Translations under genes and position numbers: made by a program
The notes under the pieces: model-generated
What the model was told of the DNA's origin: nothing
Databases searched by the model: none
What the model saw: the letters and a program-made list of their open reading frames with translations, nothing else
NCBI RefSeq assembly: GCF_003026495.1
Contig: NZ_PYMA01000002.1
Location: 124,001-188,000 of the forward strand
From: Photobacterium sanctipauli
GTDB taxonomy: Bacteria > Pseudomonadota > Gammaproteobacteria > Enterobacterales > Vibrionaceae
Direction: 5' to 3'
Length of the DNA stretch: 64,000 bases
Shown: one piece after another, positions 19,339-28,683 of the stretch
Position numbering within the stretch: the stretch's first letter is position 1
Layout of the letters: every line of letters starts with the position of its first letter

Positions 19339-21603
19339 ATGCTAAATAAAGAACTTGAAGCAAGCTTGAACGGTGCATTTGCACGTGCAAGGGAAAAGCG
19401 TCACGAGTTTATGACAGTAGAACACCTACTGTTAGCCTTACTAGAAAACGCAGCCGCACAGGAGGCGTTACTGGCCTGTCGTGCCGATTTGGATACGCTG
19501 CGCAAAGAGCTCGACTCATTTATCGAACAAACGACACCATTAATTCCGGTTGATGATGAGAGCCGAGAAACTCAGCCTACACTCAGTTTTCAGCGAGTAT
19601 TGCAGCGTGCCGTATTCCACGTGCAGTCGTCTGGCCGCAGTGAAGTGACCGGTGCGAACGTACTTGTTGCTATCTTTAGCGAACAAGAGTCGCATGCCGC
19701 TTACCTACTTAAGAAAAGCGATATTAGCCGCCTTGATGTGGTTAACTTTATTTCTCACGGTACGGTCAAAGACAGTGATAACGACGATCTAAACAGCTCC
19801 GATGTGGGTGGCGAAGACCCACGCGCAGAGCAGAGCTCTGAAGATAAGCTAGAGAATTTCGCGACGAACCTGAACCAGCTGGCTCGCGCAGGTGGCGTAG
19901 ACCCGCTAATCGGTCGTGATTCTGAGCTGGAGCGCACCGTACAGGTACTTTGCCGCCGTCGTAAAAACAACCCATTGTTGGTTGGTGAGGCGGGCGTGGG
20001 CAAAACAGCCATTGCCGAAGGTCTTGCATGGCGCATTGTGGAAGGCCAAGTCCCTGAAGTGATCAAAAATTGCGTGATCTACTCGCTCGACATTGGTTCG
20101 CTACTGGCGGGTACTAAGTACCGCGGCGACTTTGAAAAACGCTTCAAGGCGATTTTGAAGCAGCTGGAAAAAGAAGATCAGGCCATCCTGTTCATTGATG
20201 AGATCCACACCATTATCGGTGCGGGTGCTGCATCTGGTGGCCAGGTTGATGCGGCAAACCTTATCAAGCCACTACTGAGCAACGGTAAACTACGCTGCAT
20301 GGGTTCTACCACCTATCAGGAATACAGCAATATCTTCGAAAAAGAGCGTGCGCTTTCTCGCCGCTTCCAGAAGATTGATATTGTAGAGCCGTCGTTGGAT
20401 GACACGACCAAGATCTTGATGGGCCTGAAACCGAAATATGAAGCGCACCATGAGGTCCGTTTCACCAATAAAGCGATTCGTGCTGCGGTTGAGCTATCTG
20501 CTAAGTACATCAATGAACGTCACTTGCCGGACAAAGCCATCGACGTTATCGACGAAGCTGGCGCACGTTGCCGACTAGCACCTGTGAGCCGTCGTAAGAA
20601 GACGGTTAATGTGAGCGACATTGAGGCGATGATTGCCAAAATGGCGCGTATCCCAGAGAAGTCGGTATCTTCAAGTGATCGCGATGTTCTTCAGAAGATG
20701 GATGACAAGCTGAAAATGCTGGTGTTTGGCCAAGACCCTGCGATCGACGTACTAACAGAAGCCATCAAGCTTAGCCGTGCAGGCCTGGGCGCCGAGAATA
20801 AGCCTGTGGGTTCATTCTTGTTTGCCGGTCCAACCGGTGTGGGTAAAACCGAAGTGACGGTGCAGCTTGCGCGTACCTTGGGTATTGAGCTATTACGCTT
20901 CGATATGTCTGAGTACATGGAGCGTCATACCGTAAGCCGCTTGATTGGTGCGCCTCCGGGTTACGTTGGTTACGATCAGGGCGGCCTGCTAACTGACGCG
21001 GTGATCAAGCACCCTCACGCCGTTGTGTTGCTTGATGAAATCGAAAAAGCACACCCAGATGTATTTAACCTGCTGCTACAGGTGATGGACAACGGTACCT
21101 TGACCGACAACAATGGTCGCAAAGCTGATTTCCGCAATGTGATCCTGGTCATGACCACCAACGCCGGTGTGACCGAAACGGTTCGTAAGTCGATTGGCCT
21201 GATCCAGCAGGATCACAGCCACGATGCGATGGGTGAAATCAAGCGTGTGTTCACTCCTGAATTCCGTAACCGCCTAGACGGCATTATTTGGTTCAACCAT
21301 CTTGAGAAAGATGTTATCTCGCAAGTGGTGGACAAGTTTATTGTCGAACTGCAGGCGCAGCTTGATGCCCGTGGTGTGTCGATGGAAGTGTCGTCCAAAG
21401 CACGAGAGTGGTTGGCGAACAAGGGTTACGATAAAGCGATGGGTGCCCGTCCAATGGCGCGTGTTATCCAAGATAACCTGAAAAAACCAATGGCGAACGA
21501 ATTGCTATTCGGTTGTCTGGTGAACGGCGGTTCGGTACGCGTTGATATTGTTAACGACGAGCTTGACTTCCAGTTCAGCAGTGAAATGGAACCTGCGCAT
21601 TAA
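19339..21603 (+). CDS. clpA: ATP-dependent Clp protease ATP-binding subunit ClpA
   Basis: 754 aa AAA+ unfoldase. Clp N-domain 1-145; first AAA module with Walker [10 protein letters not shown] near 216 and Walker B LFIDEIHT near 283; second with Walker [10 protein letters not shown] near 497, sensor region MTTNAGV, and the ClpP-docking loop tripeptide IGL near 620. It threads ClpS-delivered and direct substrates into ClpP. GGGGAGG precedes the ATG. Confidence 0.98.
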   Translation: MLNKELEASLNGAFARAREKRHEFMTVEHLLLALLENAAAQEALLACRADLDTLRKELDSFIEQTTPLIPVDDESRETQPTLSFQRVLQRAVFHVQSSGRSEVTGANVLVAIFSEQESHAAYLLKKSDISRLDVVNFISHGTVKDSDNDDLNSSDVGGEDPRAEQSSEDKLENFATNLNQLARAGGVDPLIGRDSELERTVQVLCRRRKNNPLLVGEAGVGKTAIAEGLAWRIVEGQVPEVIKNCVIYSLDIGSLLAGTKYRGDFEKRFKAILKQLEKEDQAILFIDEIHTIIGAGAASGGQVDAANLIKPLLSNGKLRCMGSTTYQEYSNIFEKERALSRRFQKIDIVEPSLDDTTKILMGLKPKYEAHHEVRFTNKAIRAAVELSAKYINERHLPDKAIDVIDEAGARCRLAPVSRRKKTVNVSDIEAMIAKMARIPEKSVSSSDRDVLQKMDDKLKMLVFGQDPAIDVLTEAIKLSRAGLGAENKPVGSFLFAGPTGVGKTEVTVQLARTLGIELLRFDMSEYMERHTVSRLIGAPPGYVGYDQGGLLTDAVIKHPHAVVLLDEIEKAHPDVFNLLLQVMDNGTLTDNNGRKADFRNVILVMTTNAGVTETVRKSIGLIQQDHSHDAMGEIKRVFTPEFRNRLDGIIWFNHLEKDVISQVVDKFIVELQAQLDARGVSMEVSSKAREWLANKGYDKAMGARPMARVIQDNLKKPMANELLFGCLVNGGSVRVDIVNDELDFQFSSEMEPAH

Positions 21604-21625
21604 TTTAATTGGTGCTCTGTGTTTA

Positions 21626-21652
21626 AACAGCCGCCTTCGGGCGGTTGTTTTG
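21626..21652 (+). terminator. terminator of clpSA
   Basis: AACAGCCGCC paired with GGCGGTTGTT around a TTCG-type loop, followed by TTGTTTT. Confidence 0.8.
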
Positions 21653-21700
21653 TTTTAGGCGCAAAGTTGTTCTGGTATTAGCTCTTGTTATCACGTGAAA

Positions 21701-21731
21701 AATAAAACCCGGCGCTTGGCCGGGTTTTATT
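21701..21731 (-). terminator. terminator of infA
   Basis: AAAACCCGGC / GCCGGGTTTT stem flanked by A and T runs on both sides; lies just after the infA stop on the minus strand. Confidence 0.88.
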
Positions 21732-21755
21732 TGTATTCTTAATCTTGATTCAAGA

Positions 21756-21983
<228 letters not shown>

Positions 21984-22159
21984 TTAGGCTACCAGCCATT
22001 CTTCTGATCGGGCTGGATCATGCCTTGAAACTGTTTGAGTGTAAAGTTTAGGCCGCAATTTTACCCTTGCGGTAGGGCTTTGTCAGCAACTGTGATGCAT
22101 TAAAACGTATTTTCTCTCATTTCACCCAAAGCGAAGGTGAAAATTGCATCTCTATCTGT

Positions 22160-22867
22160 CTAACTGGTCGATTCCCAACCGTTTTCAGTGAGTTTTTGGT
22201 GCGGTTTAAAGCGCACTTTGTAGTTCATCGCCTTGCATTCATCAATCTGGTAGCCGGGGTAGAGCCATTTTCGGCCTGATTGTTGGCAATATTGGATCTG
22301 ATACAGGATGCAAAGCGTGCCCAGTGAAAGTGGGGAATCAGGGTCAAAGAAACTATAGACGGCACTCATGGCATTGTCGAAAACATCGGTCACGGCAACA
22401 GCAATCAGCTTTTCCCCGTCATACGCGTGAAGAAAACGTGTCGACATCCATGGTGCGGTACAAAAGTCAAAAAACTGCTCACGGTTGGGCGGGTACATGC
22501 TGCCATCTGCATGGCGCAGGGTAATATACTTTTCATATAAGTTGTACCAGCCATCGTCCAAGTTGTCCTTAAACTCCCACCTAAATTGCTTCATCTGGTT
22601 TAGTTGCCGCTTTTGGCTTTTTGAGGGGGCAAAGGCTTGGCAGTCAATCCGTAACGGCGTACACGCTTGGCATAGCTGGCACATTGGCTTGTAAACAGCT
22701 TGCCCGCTTCGGCGGTAACCGGATGCCAATAATACATTGTAGCCTGCGGGGCTAAGCCAGTGGTGATCCATTACGACACCCAGCTGCTCCGACTCAGTGG
22801 GCAAGTAGTTGCATTCTGACTCTGGTGTCAGGCCGATGCGAAGCGATAGCTTATTAAAACTGCTCAT
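22160..22867 (-). CDS. bpt: aspartate/glutamate leucyltransferase Bpt
   Basis: 235 aa from the ATG at 22867, which overlaps the aat stop codon (ATGA); the upstream in-frame extension lies inside aat. Contains the N-terminal ATE-type cysteine cluster (MCQLCQACTPLRID, near residues 67-80) and the GNAT-like C-terminal domain (YPGYQIDECKAMNYKVRFKP). Bpt transfers leucine from Leu-tRNA to proteins with N-terminal Asp or Glu, creating N-degrons for ClpS/ClpAP. Absent from E. coli, typical of Vibrio. Confidence 0.95.
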   Translation of the reverse strand: MSSFNKLSLRIGLTPESECNYLPTESEQLGVVMDHHWLSPAGYNVLLASGYRRSGQAVYKPMCQLCQACTPLRIDCQAFAPSKSQKRQLNQMKQFRWEFKDNLDDGWYNLYEKYITLRHADGSMYPPNREQFFDFCTAPWMSTRFLHAYDGEKLIAVAVTDVFDNAMSAVYSFFDPDSPLSLGTLCILYQIQYCQQSGRKWLYPGYQIDECKAMNYKVRFKPHQKLTENGWESTS

Positions 22868-23577
22868 GATGATGAAGGTGCCAACTCCTGCTTTTGATAA
22901 CATCCCTGATCTAGTATGGCATCTCTGTCACGTTGTAGGGTCCGGCTGAACGAGGGGCGGTCGAGCTCAATGGCGCCTAAGGATTCAAGGTGGTTATTCA
23001 TGATTTGGCAATCAATTAAGGTGCCACCGTAATGGCTAAAATGCTGGCAGAAGGCCCAAAGCGCAATTTTCGATGCATTATCAGCCAGTGAAAACATTGA
23101 TTCGCCGCAGAAGATAGTACCGACACCAATACCATAGAGCCCGCCTACCAGTCTCTGCTCTTGCCATACTTCGACCGAGTGGCAATAGCCTAAGTTGTGC
23201 ATTAACTGGTACGCTTGGATCATATCTTCGGTGATCCAGGTTTCTTCCGGTCCTCGGGTATCGGCACAAAGGCGGATCACATCATGACAGGCGTGGTTCA
23301 GTGTGACTTGGTACCCTGACTTACGGTAGAATTTTCTTAAGCTTTTATTGGGCTTGAACTCGCTTGGCATAAACACTGCCCGAGGGGTAGGGCTCCACCA
23401 AAGTAGGGGTTCGCCTTCGGAGAACCACGGGAAGATCCCTTGTCGGTAAGCGGATAGTAACCGTTCAGGGCGTAGGTCGCCGCCGAAAGCCAACAAGCCG
23501 TTTGGATCGTCAAGCGCGGTTGTTGTCGGCGGAAAATCAGTGGTAACCGGGTCGAGTTCCGGAAGGTAAATAGCCAT
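22864..23577 (-). CDS. aat: leucyl/phenylalanyl-tRNA-protein transferase Aat
   Basis: 237 aa. It transfers Leu or Phe from aminoacyl-tRNA to proteins with N-terminal Arg, Lys or Met, making them ClpS substrates. Family segments visible: GLLAFGGDLRPERLLSAYRQGIFPW, LWWSPTPRAV and GGLYGIGVGTIFCGESMFS. Translationally coupled to bpt by a 4-nt overlap. With clpS and clpA nearby this completes the N-degron pathway of the window. Confidence 0.97.
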   Translation of the reverse strand: MAIYLPELDPVTTDFPPTTTALDDPNGLLAFGGDLRPERLLSAYRQGIFPWFSEGEPLLWWSPTPRAVFMPSEFKPNKSLRKFYRKSGYQVTLNHACHDVIRLCADTRGPEETWITEDMIQAYQLMHNLGYCHSVEVWQEQRLVGGLYGIGVGTIFCGESMFSLADNASKIALWAFCQHFSHYGGTLIDCQIMNNHLESLGAIELDRPSFSRTLQRDRDAILDQGCYQKQELAPSSS

Positions 23578-23641
23578 AATTTAATTAATGTAGTTTAAAT
23601 CGTTCGTCAGTGTGTCGTGCGCAATAATGAAAGGGGATTAT

Positions 23642-24106
23642 ATGATGAGAAAGTGGTTAATGTTATTGCTAATTTTACCTCTCGTTGTATCTGCGGCCCC
23701 TTACAACCGCAATCAGGCCCGTACTGTCAATAGTGTGGTGTTTGGCGAGGTGGACAGTGTGCGTTATATCACCCACCAAGAGGTGATTAACTCCCAAAGA
23801 AATGGGTGGGAAACCTTGCTTGGCGGTGTTATCGGCGGCTTAATCGGTAACCAGTTCGGCGGAGGTACAGGCCGGGAAGTGGCGACGGCGGTGGGTGCTG
23901 TAGCAGGGGCAGGCATTGCGCACCAGCGCCAGCCAACTAAAAAAATTGTCAATTATCGCTTGGTTGAAGTCTTGATAAAGGCCGATGACGGGCGGTTGAT
24001 TGATGTGATTCAGGATGTCGATCAGTCGATGATTTTCAAGCGGGGTGATGCAGTGAGAATCTTGTATTTTGATAATGGTGTCAGAGTCGATAAAACGTAT
24101 CCATAA
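23642..24106 (+). CDS. glycine-zipper envelope protein (17-kDa antigen / SlyB-like)
   Basis: 154 aa from the ATG at 23642, with AAAGGGGA correctly spaced upstream (a second ATG follows immediately). A signal peptide occupies residues 1-19 (LMLLLILPLVVSA), with no lipobox cysteine, so the mature protein is not a lipoprotein. Residues about 60-95 form a Gly-zipper 2TM domain (LLGGVIGGLIGNQFGGGTGREVATAVGAVAGAGIAH), then a conserved C-terminal beta-rich segment. It is probably an outer-membrane-associated protein of unknown function. Convergent with pyk. Confidence 0.85.
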   Translation: MMRKWLMLLLILPLVVSAAPYNRNQARTVNSVVFGEVDSVRYITHQEVINSQRNGWETLLGGVIGGLIGNQFGGGTGREVATAVGAVAGAGIAHQRQPTKKIVNYRLVEVLIKADDGRLIDVIQDVDQSMIFKRGDAVRILYFDNGVRVDKTYP

Positions 24107-24136
24107 CGAGTTTGAAGTTACCCTGCCTAGAAAAAC

Positions 24137-24165
24137 AAAGGGCGTAGCCAATGGCTACGCCCTTT
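24137..24165. terminator. bidirectional terminator between the glycine-zipper gene and pyk
   Basis: 13-bp stem AAAGGGCGTAGCC / GGCTACGCCCTTT with a 3-nt loop, centred between the two convergent genes. A-rich and T-containing flanks are present on both sides but imperfect. Confidence 0.8.
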
Positions 24166-24188
24166 ACGTATGACTAAGACTAAGGTGC

Positions 24189-25634
24189 TTACTCTACCGT
24201 TAGAATACGCATGTTGTTGGTTGAACCAATGGTATCCATCACGTCACCTTGAGTGATGATCACCAAGTCGCCTTGGTCTAGCAAGCTTTTTTCTTTCAGA
24301 ACGGCTACTGCGTGTTTCGCGGCAGCTAGGCCAGCGTCGCTATCGCGGTCAAAGTAAACTGGCGTTACACCACGGTATAGCGCAGCACGGTTTAGTGTGC
24401 TCTCGTTGCGTGACATGGCGAAGATTGGCAAGCCAGATGAAATACGCGACATCATCAATGCTGTGCGGCCTGATTCAGTCATTGCGATCATCGCTTTAAC
24501 GCCTTCCATGTGGTTTGCAGCATACATGGTAGACATTGCGATGGTTTCTTCTGGTGTTTCAAACGTACGTGCTAGGCGGTGGTTTGACACATTAATGCTA
24601 GGCTCTTTTTCAGCACCCACACAAACACCAGCCATTGCGGTTACTGTTTCAACCGGGAAATCACCAGCAGCAGTTTCGGCTGAAAGCATTACCGCATCCG
24701 TACCATCAAGCACAGCATTGGCAACGTCCATGACTTCCGCACGGGTTGGCATTGGGCTTGTGATCATTGATTCCATCATCTGCGTTGCAGTGATAACAGT
24801 ACGGTTTAGGCTACGAGCGCGGCGGATCAGTTTCTTCTGTACGCCCACTAGCTCAGGATCGCCGATTTCAACACCGAGGTCGCCACGGGCTACCATCACT
24901 GCATCAGATGCCATGATGATGTCATCCATTGCTTCGGTTGTTGAAACTGCTTCCGCACGCTCAACTTTAGCGACAAGCTTCGCTTCTAGGCCTGCGTCAG
25001 TTGCAAGGCGGCGAGCGTATTTCATGTCTTCGCCGTTGCGAGGGAAAGAGACGGCTAGGTAATCAACGCCCATCTTAGCTGCAGTGATGATATCTGCTTT
25101 ATCTTTGTCAGTTAGGGCTTCGGCAGAAAGGCCGCCGCCTTTCTTGTTGATACCCTTGTTGTTTGAAAGAGGACCGCCAACGGTAACTTCAGTGTGTACT
25201 TTGTTGCCTTCCACTGATGTCACGCGTAGCTGAACACGGCCATCATCCAGTAGTAGGATGTCGCCTGTTTCAACGTCTTTTGGTAATTCTTTGTAATCAA
25301 GGCCAACAGCTTGCTGGTTACCTTCGCCTTTCGGAAGATCGCTGTCTAGGGTGAACTTGTCACCGATAGCAAGTTGAATTTTGTTGTCTTTGAAAGTTGA
25401 AACACGGATTTTTGGACCTTGCAGGTCACCAAGGATGGCAACATGCTTTCCAAGTTTAGCGGCGATTTCACGTACAGTTTTAGTGCGCTGAATGTGGTCT
25501 TCAGGACTACCATGAGAGAAGTTCATACGTACTACGTTGGCGCCTGCTGCAATCACCTTTTCAAGGTTGTTATCACGGTCGGTTGCAGGACCCAAAGTAG
25601 TTACGATTTTAGTACGTCTTAGCCTTTCTGACAT
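24189..25634 (-). CDS. pykF: pyruvate kinase (PykF type)
   Basis: 481 aa from the ATG at 25634, chosen for the GGAG six bases upstream and the family start ([17 protein letters not shown]). It converts phosphoenolpyruvate and ADP to pyruvate and ATP. The barrel motif for K+/Mg2+/PEP binding [13 protein letters not shown] is intact, as is the [35 protein letters not shown] region. C-terminal regulatory domain complete. A HexR-type box lies 72 nt upstream, and hexR itself is the next gene upstream. Confidence 0.95.
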   Translation of the reverse strand: MSERLRRTKIVTTLGPATDRDNNLEKVIAAGANVVRMNFSHGSPEDHIQRTKTVREIAAKLGKHVAILGDLQGPKIRVSTFKDNKIQLAIGDKFTLDSDLPKGEGNQQAVGLDYKELPKDVETGDILLLDDGRVQLRVTSVEGNKVHTEVTVGGPLSNNKGINKKGGGLSAEALTDKDKADIITAAKMGVDYLAVSFPRNGEDMKYARRLATDAGLEAKLVAKVERAEAVSTTEAMDDIIMASDAVMVARGDLGVEIGDPELVGVQKKLIRRARSLNRTVITATQMMESMITSPMPTRAEVMDVANAVLDGTDAVMLSAETAAGDFPVETVTAMAGVCVGAEKEPSINVSNHRLARTFETPEETIAMSTMYAANHMEGVKAMIAMTESGRTALMMSRISSGLPIFAMSRNESTLNRAALYRGVTPVYFDRDSDAGLAAAKHAVAVLKEKSLLDQGDLVIITQGDVMDTIGSTNNMRILTVE

Positions 25635-25705
25635 TGGAAACTCCATCTGTATCATTGTTTACCATGAAAACGATTGCTTGGTTTCAGTCATTCCATGGGG
25701 GTAAT

Positions 25706-25720
25706 TGAAATTTTACTACA
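25706..25720. promoter_or_regulatory. HexR-type operator upstream of pyk
   Basis: Read on the minus strand: TGTAGTAAAATTTCA. The published HexR consensus is a TGTARTnnnATTACA-type dyad; this differs at two positions of the right half. It sits 72 nt before the pyk start in the gene pair pyk-hexR. A weaker similar sequence occurs at 26945-26959 upstream of hexR. Confidence 0.6.
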
Positions 25721-25975
25721 ACTTGCGTGAAGAAGAAGCTGTTCTTCATCAACAAAATGTAAGAAAAATACGTACTACAAGCATAATTATGAATAATTTT
25801 GCATGTTACGATAAGAATTGCGGTTGATTTACCTAGTTTAGTGAATATTTCTTATGCCAACCTGGATAAGTCATTGAGCTATGTATTACGCAGGAAAAAT
25901 GGTTGCTATGACTTGCTGTTAAGTGTAGATGACACGGACGAAGAGGGGGGAACGCTGGGCTGGGTAAAATATAAA

Positions 25976-26001
25976 AAAACACGGCGCTAAGGCCGTGTTT
26001 T
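25976..26001 (-). terminator. terminator of hexR
   Basis: AAAACACGGC / GCCGTGTTTT 10-bp stem with A and T runs on both sides, 25 nt after the hexR stop. Confidence 0.88.
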
Positions 26002-26026
26002 ATAATGAATATCGTGTAAGGGGGGC

Positions 26027-26881
26027 TTACATGATCCCTTCTTTGGTGAAGCGGGAATCTTTAAGTGAGTCTTTTACTCGCTTTAGGTTTTCGCGAAAAC
26101 CCGCACCGCGGCGAAGGGTGAAACCAGTCGCCAATACATCGATAACGGTCATTTGAACCACACGACTGGCCATTGGCATATAAACGTCAGTGTCTTCTGG
26201 TACATCAAGGCAAATTGATAGAGAGCATTCACGATCAAGTGGCGAGTCTTTTGCTGTAATACCGATGACCGTTGCGCCATTCTCACGTGCCATTTGCGCA
26301 ACTTCAACCAGGCTCTTAGTGCGACCTGTGTGCGAAATCATGACAACAACATCACCATCGGTGCAGTTGATAACACTCATGCGCTGCATAACGATGTCGT
26401 CAAAGCATACAATTGGGATGTTAAAACGGAAGAATTTGTTCTGCGCATCATGGGCAACCGAGGCAGATGCACCTAAGCCGAAGAAAGAGATCTTCTTAGC
26501 TTGGGTTAGCAGATCAACAGCACGGTTAACTTGCATTGGATCAAGGCTGTTTTTTGCGACATCAAGACAAGCCATGGTTGATTCGAAAATCTTTGATGTG
26601 TAAGCGTCAGGCCCGTCATCTTCTTCGACATTGCGGTTCACATAAGGTGTACCGTTGGCTAAGCTTTGCGCCAAGTGTAGTTTGAAGTCTGGGAAGCCTT
26701 TCGTATCGAGGCGACGGCAGAAACGGTTAACGGTTGGCTCACTGACATCCGCCATTTTCGCCAGCGTTGCAATGCTAGAATGAATCGCAGTTTGTGGAGA
26801 AGCAAGAATCACTTCAGCAACTTTACGTTCTGATTTACTGAAGTTATCTAGGTTCTTTTGAATTTTCTCTAGGGTATTCAT
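26027..26881 (-). CDS. hexR: RpiR-family regulator HexR
   Basis: 284 aa. N-terminal HTH_6 domain (ATLAKMADVSEPTVNRFCRRL, about residues 38-60) and C-terminal SIS sugar-phosphate isomerase domain (ISFFGLGASASVAHDAQNKFFRFN, near 128-155; ISHTGRTKSLVEVAQMA near 180-196). HexR controls central carbon metabolism and in related bacteria responds to 2-keto-3-deoxy-6-phosphogluconate. Adjacent to pyk, a known target. Its own leader carries a possible HexR half-dyad and a 9-bp hairpin. Confidence 0.95.
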   Translation of the reverse strand: MNTLEKIQKNLDNFSKSERKVAEVILASPQTAIHSSIATLAKMADVSEPTVNRFCRRLDTKGFPDFKLHLAQSLANGTPYVNRNVEEDDGPDAYTSKIFESTMACLDVAKNSLDPMQVNRAVDLLTQAKKISFFGLGASASVAHDAQNKFFRFNIPIVCFDDIVMQRMSVINCTDGDVVVMISHTGRTKSLVEVAQMARENGATVIGITAKDSPLDRECSLSICLDVPEDTDVYMPMASRVVQMTVIDVLATGFTLRRGAGFRENLKRVKDSLKDSRFTKEGIM

Positions 26882-27216
26882 GGCGGTTACCGCTCGTTAC
26901 TGAATTTCATTACCGGCTTTCATTAACATATCAAGCCATTTTGATGAAACTATACTACTTTTCATGGATCTGCTCCTAGCAAATCCATGAATATCCCTTT
27001 TACTTTTTATTATAGTTTGACAGGGATCTACTTTTTCCTTTCAGAACTGAAAATATTTTTAAGTGAAATAGCGAAATTCATACGGATATTGGCATTTTTC
27101 TGTTGTTTATTTTCATGTGCTAGGAATTAATTTACAGGATGAAATAAATAAAAGTGGTTGTTTAATGTCATCGTATGCATATTGTTGGGACAAAGCAGAA
27201 AATAAATGAGGGAATT
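26882..27216. other. hexR-epimerase divergent intergenic region
   Basis: 335 bp with the hexR promoter (minus) and the promoter of the plus-strand epimerase gene. Contains the dyad TTCATGGAT...ATCCATGAA (26961-26969 with 26983-26991), a 9-bp hairpin that could fold in the hexR leader or serve as an operator, and a weak HexR-like sequence (26945-26959). Nothing else seen. Confidence 0.45.
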
Positions 27217-28047
27217 ATGAAAGTCAGTATCTGTGGCTGCGGGTGGTTAGGTTTGCCCTTGGCAACACATTTAGTAAACAAGGGTATGGATGTTTGGGGA
27301 AGCAAGCAAGATGAAGCTGCCGCTGATAGTTTAAATGACCTAGGCATAAACGGTATCCAATTATCCTTGCCCGATGACGTGATTGAGCCTAAGTCAGGCC
27401 CCCAATGGCAGCAATTTTTTGGGAGTGATGTGCTGGTAATTAATGTCGCTCCGGGCCGTGGGGAATACGCCGACAAGCGATTTATCGCCAGTGTGCTTGG
27501 GCTTGCGAAGCAAGCTAAGCTTGCAGGATGCCATCGAATTGTATTTATAAGTACAACTGGTGTTTACGGTAGCGCAAAAGGGATTATTACAGAGGATACC
27601 CCAGTACAACCCGAAACAGCATCAGCCAAAGCCCATGTTTTTATTGAGCAGCAATTGCTCTCACAATGGGGCGAGAATGTTGTGATCATCAGGTTAGCTG
27701 GTTTGATAGGCCCAAAGCGACACCCAGTAAAGTTTTTATCCAATCGTCAAGGTATCGAACATGGCCTTGATAAAGTTAATTTGATTCACCAAGAAGATTG
27801 TATCAATGCGATAACCGAGATCATGACGGTATGGCCGAAAAAGCAAATATTGCATTTGGCAGCACCGACTCACCCAACGCGGCAAGCGTATTATACGGCG
27901 ATGGCTGATCTGATAGGTATTCCGGCACCATGTTTTTCCGCTTCTAAAGAGCGAGATGCCAAAGTGGTTGATGCCAGTGAAACGTGCGAGCAACTTTCAT
28001 TGACACTAAAGTATCCAGATTTGATGGTGTTGAAGCCGCAAATATAA
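27217..28047 (+). CDS. NAD(P)-binding epimerase/dehydratase-like protein (YeeZ-type)
   Basis: 276 aa from the ATG at 27217, chosen for GAGGGA just upstream; an earlier ATG at 27175 lacks one. The Rossmann fold begins at once (MKVSICGCGWLGLPLATHLVNKG) with a variant GxGxLG nucleotide loop. The SDR-type region FISTTGVYGSAKGIITEDTPVQPETASAKAHV holds a Thr-Tyr pair but lacks a canonical YxxxK, so enzymatic activity is uncertain. It resembles E. coli YeeZ and, by position, V. cholerae VC1743. Its stop codon abuts the terminator of the first sRNA of the array on the opposite strand. Confidence 0.85.
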   Translation: MKVSICGCGWLGLPLATHLVNKGMDVWGSKQDEAAADSLNDLGINGIQLSLPDDVIEPKSGPQWQQFFGSDVLVINVAPGRGEYADKRFIASVLGLAKQAKLAGCHRIVFISTTGVYGSAKGIITEDTPVQPETASAKAHVFIEQQLLSQWGENVVIIRLAGLIGPKRHPVKFLSNRQGIEHGLDKVNLIHQEDCINAITEIMTVWPKKQILHLAAPTHPTRQAYYTAMADLIGIPAPCFSASKERDAKVVDASETCEQLSLTLKYPDLMVLKPQI

Positions 28048-28171
28048 AAAAAAGCCGAGACATTGTCTCGGCCATAAAAAAGTACACAATTAGGAGTTTA
28101 GCAGCAGTGGCAATCAAACATTATGGCGTGCTATTTAGCTAGGGGTAACAATCACGCCATAATTTCAATCA
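28046..28171 (-). ncRNA. vrrA: VrrA-type sRNA, copy 1
   Basis: Predicted transcript of about 126 nt. Promoter elements on the minus strand: GAAC (28204-28201), 17 nt, GTCATA (28183-28178). A 5' stem-loop has a perfect 11-bp helix (28120-28130 with 28153-28163), followed by the 29-nt core (28084-28112) containing TGCCACTGCTGCTAAACTCC and then a 9-bp terminator stem (28054-28072) with U8. The GCCACUGC motif is the OMP-pairing domain shared by VrrA, MicV and RybB. Location between the epimerase and TetR genes matches VrrA of V. cholerae. Assignment is by pattern and position. Confidence 0.85.
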
Positions 28172-28177
28172 TATAAA

Positions 28178-28204
28178 TATGACCATGCTGCTTTAAAAGA
28201 GTTC
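28178..28204 (-). promoter_or_regulatory. sigma-E-type promoter, sRNA copy 1
   Basis: GAACT - 16 nt - GTCATA. The spacing is the same as in the other four sRNA promoters of the island, and the pattern fits the E. coli sigma-E consensus GGAACTT - about 15 nt - GTCnnA. Confidence 0.7.
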
Positions 28205-28293
28205 ATAAAAATTTCATTTTTTTTATTTAATTGATAAGTTGCTGAATCTGCATTGGGGGTATGAGGAAGTGAGCCTCAACTTGCTATCACGAT

Positions 28294-28412
28294 AAAAAAA
28301 TCCCGCTGACTGGCAGCGGGACAAAAATACACAATTAGGAGTTTAGCAGCAGTGGCATTGAAAATTAAAGGAGCGGCTTATCACCATGATTGGCCCCTTT
28401 AATGTTGAATGT
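28294..28412 (-). ncRNA. vrrA: VrrA-type sRNA, copy 2
   Basis: About 119 nt. Promoter GAACC (28445-28441), 16 nt, GTCTTA (28424-28419). 5' stem-loop from ATTAAAGG-type arms (28364-28374 with 28393-28403, one mismatch). Core at 28329-28357 is identical to copy 1 over 29 nt. Terminator CCCGCTG / CAGCGGG (28302-28320) followed by U7. The sequence of the 5' helix differs completely from copy 1 while the fold is kept. Confidence 0.85.
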
Positions 28413-28418
28413 TATTAA

Positions 28419-28445
28419 TAAGACTGACGGGAATGCCAAAGGTTC
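28419..28445 (-). promoter_or_regulatory. sigma-E-type promoter, sRNA copy 2
   Basis: TTTGAACC - 16 nt - GTCTTA on the minus strand, in the same register as the other copies. Confidence 0.7.
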
Positions 28446-28485
28446 AAACTTTTTTATAAAAAATTTATCTCTATGGTTTTGTGAT

Positions 28486-28618
28486 AAAAAAAGCCCACTG
28501 ACAAGCAGTGGGCAAAATCAATTACACAGTTAGGAGTTTAGCAGCAGTGGCAATCACAGTTCAAAGGAGCAAAGCATAATCATTCATTATGTTATGCACC
28601 TTTGTTTCAAAATGAATG
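28486..28618 (-). ncRNA. vrrA: VrrA-type sRNA, copy 3
   Basis: About 133 nt. Promoter GAACC (28651-28647), 16 nt, GTCCTA (28630-28625). The 5' hairpin has an 18-nt arm (28563-28580 with 28586-28603) with three mismatches and a 5-nt loop. Core 28524-28552 differs from copy 1 at one position (CAGT for CAAT on the plus strand), outside the GCCACUGC motif. Terminator GCCCACTG / CAGTGGGC (28493-28513) and U7. Confidence 0.85.
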
Positions 28619-28624
28619 TATATA

Positions 28625-28651
28625 TAGGACTTCGCTGAGGGTGATTGGTTC
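28625..28651 (-). promoter_or_regulatory. sigma-E-type promoter, sRNA copy 3
   Basis: TTTGAACC - 16 nt - GTCCTA on the minus strand, in the same register as the other copies. Confidence 0.7.
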
Positions 28652-28683
28652 AAATTATTTTTGTTGTCTTGGTTATTTCAGGT

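Larger units (their letters stand above)
25635..26026. other. pyk upstream region and hexR terminator
   Basis: 392 bp without a convincing gene. It holds the HexR-type box (25706-25720), a GAAGAA-GCTG-TTCTTC dyad (25731-25746) of unknown role, and the hexR terminator at 25976-26001. A 63-codon frame at 25799-25990 starts only with TTG and has no ribosome binding site. Confidence 0.5.

Noticed and set aside
21604..21755. serW tRNA expected between clpA and infA by analogy with E. coli
   Set aside because: The stretch contains only the two convergent terminators; no cloverleaf or TTCGA loop is seen.
24397..25062. 221-codon plus-strand frame inside pyk
   Set aside because: Shadow of the highly conserved pyk coding sequence on the other strand.
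25799..25990. 63-codon plus-strand reading frame between pyk and hexR
   Set aside because: Only a TTG start, no ribosome binding site, and its end runs into the hexR terminator hairpin.
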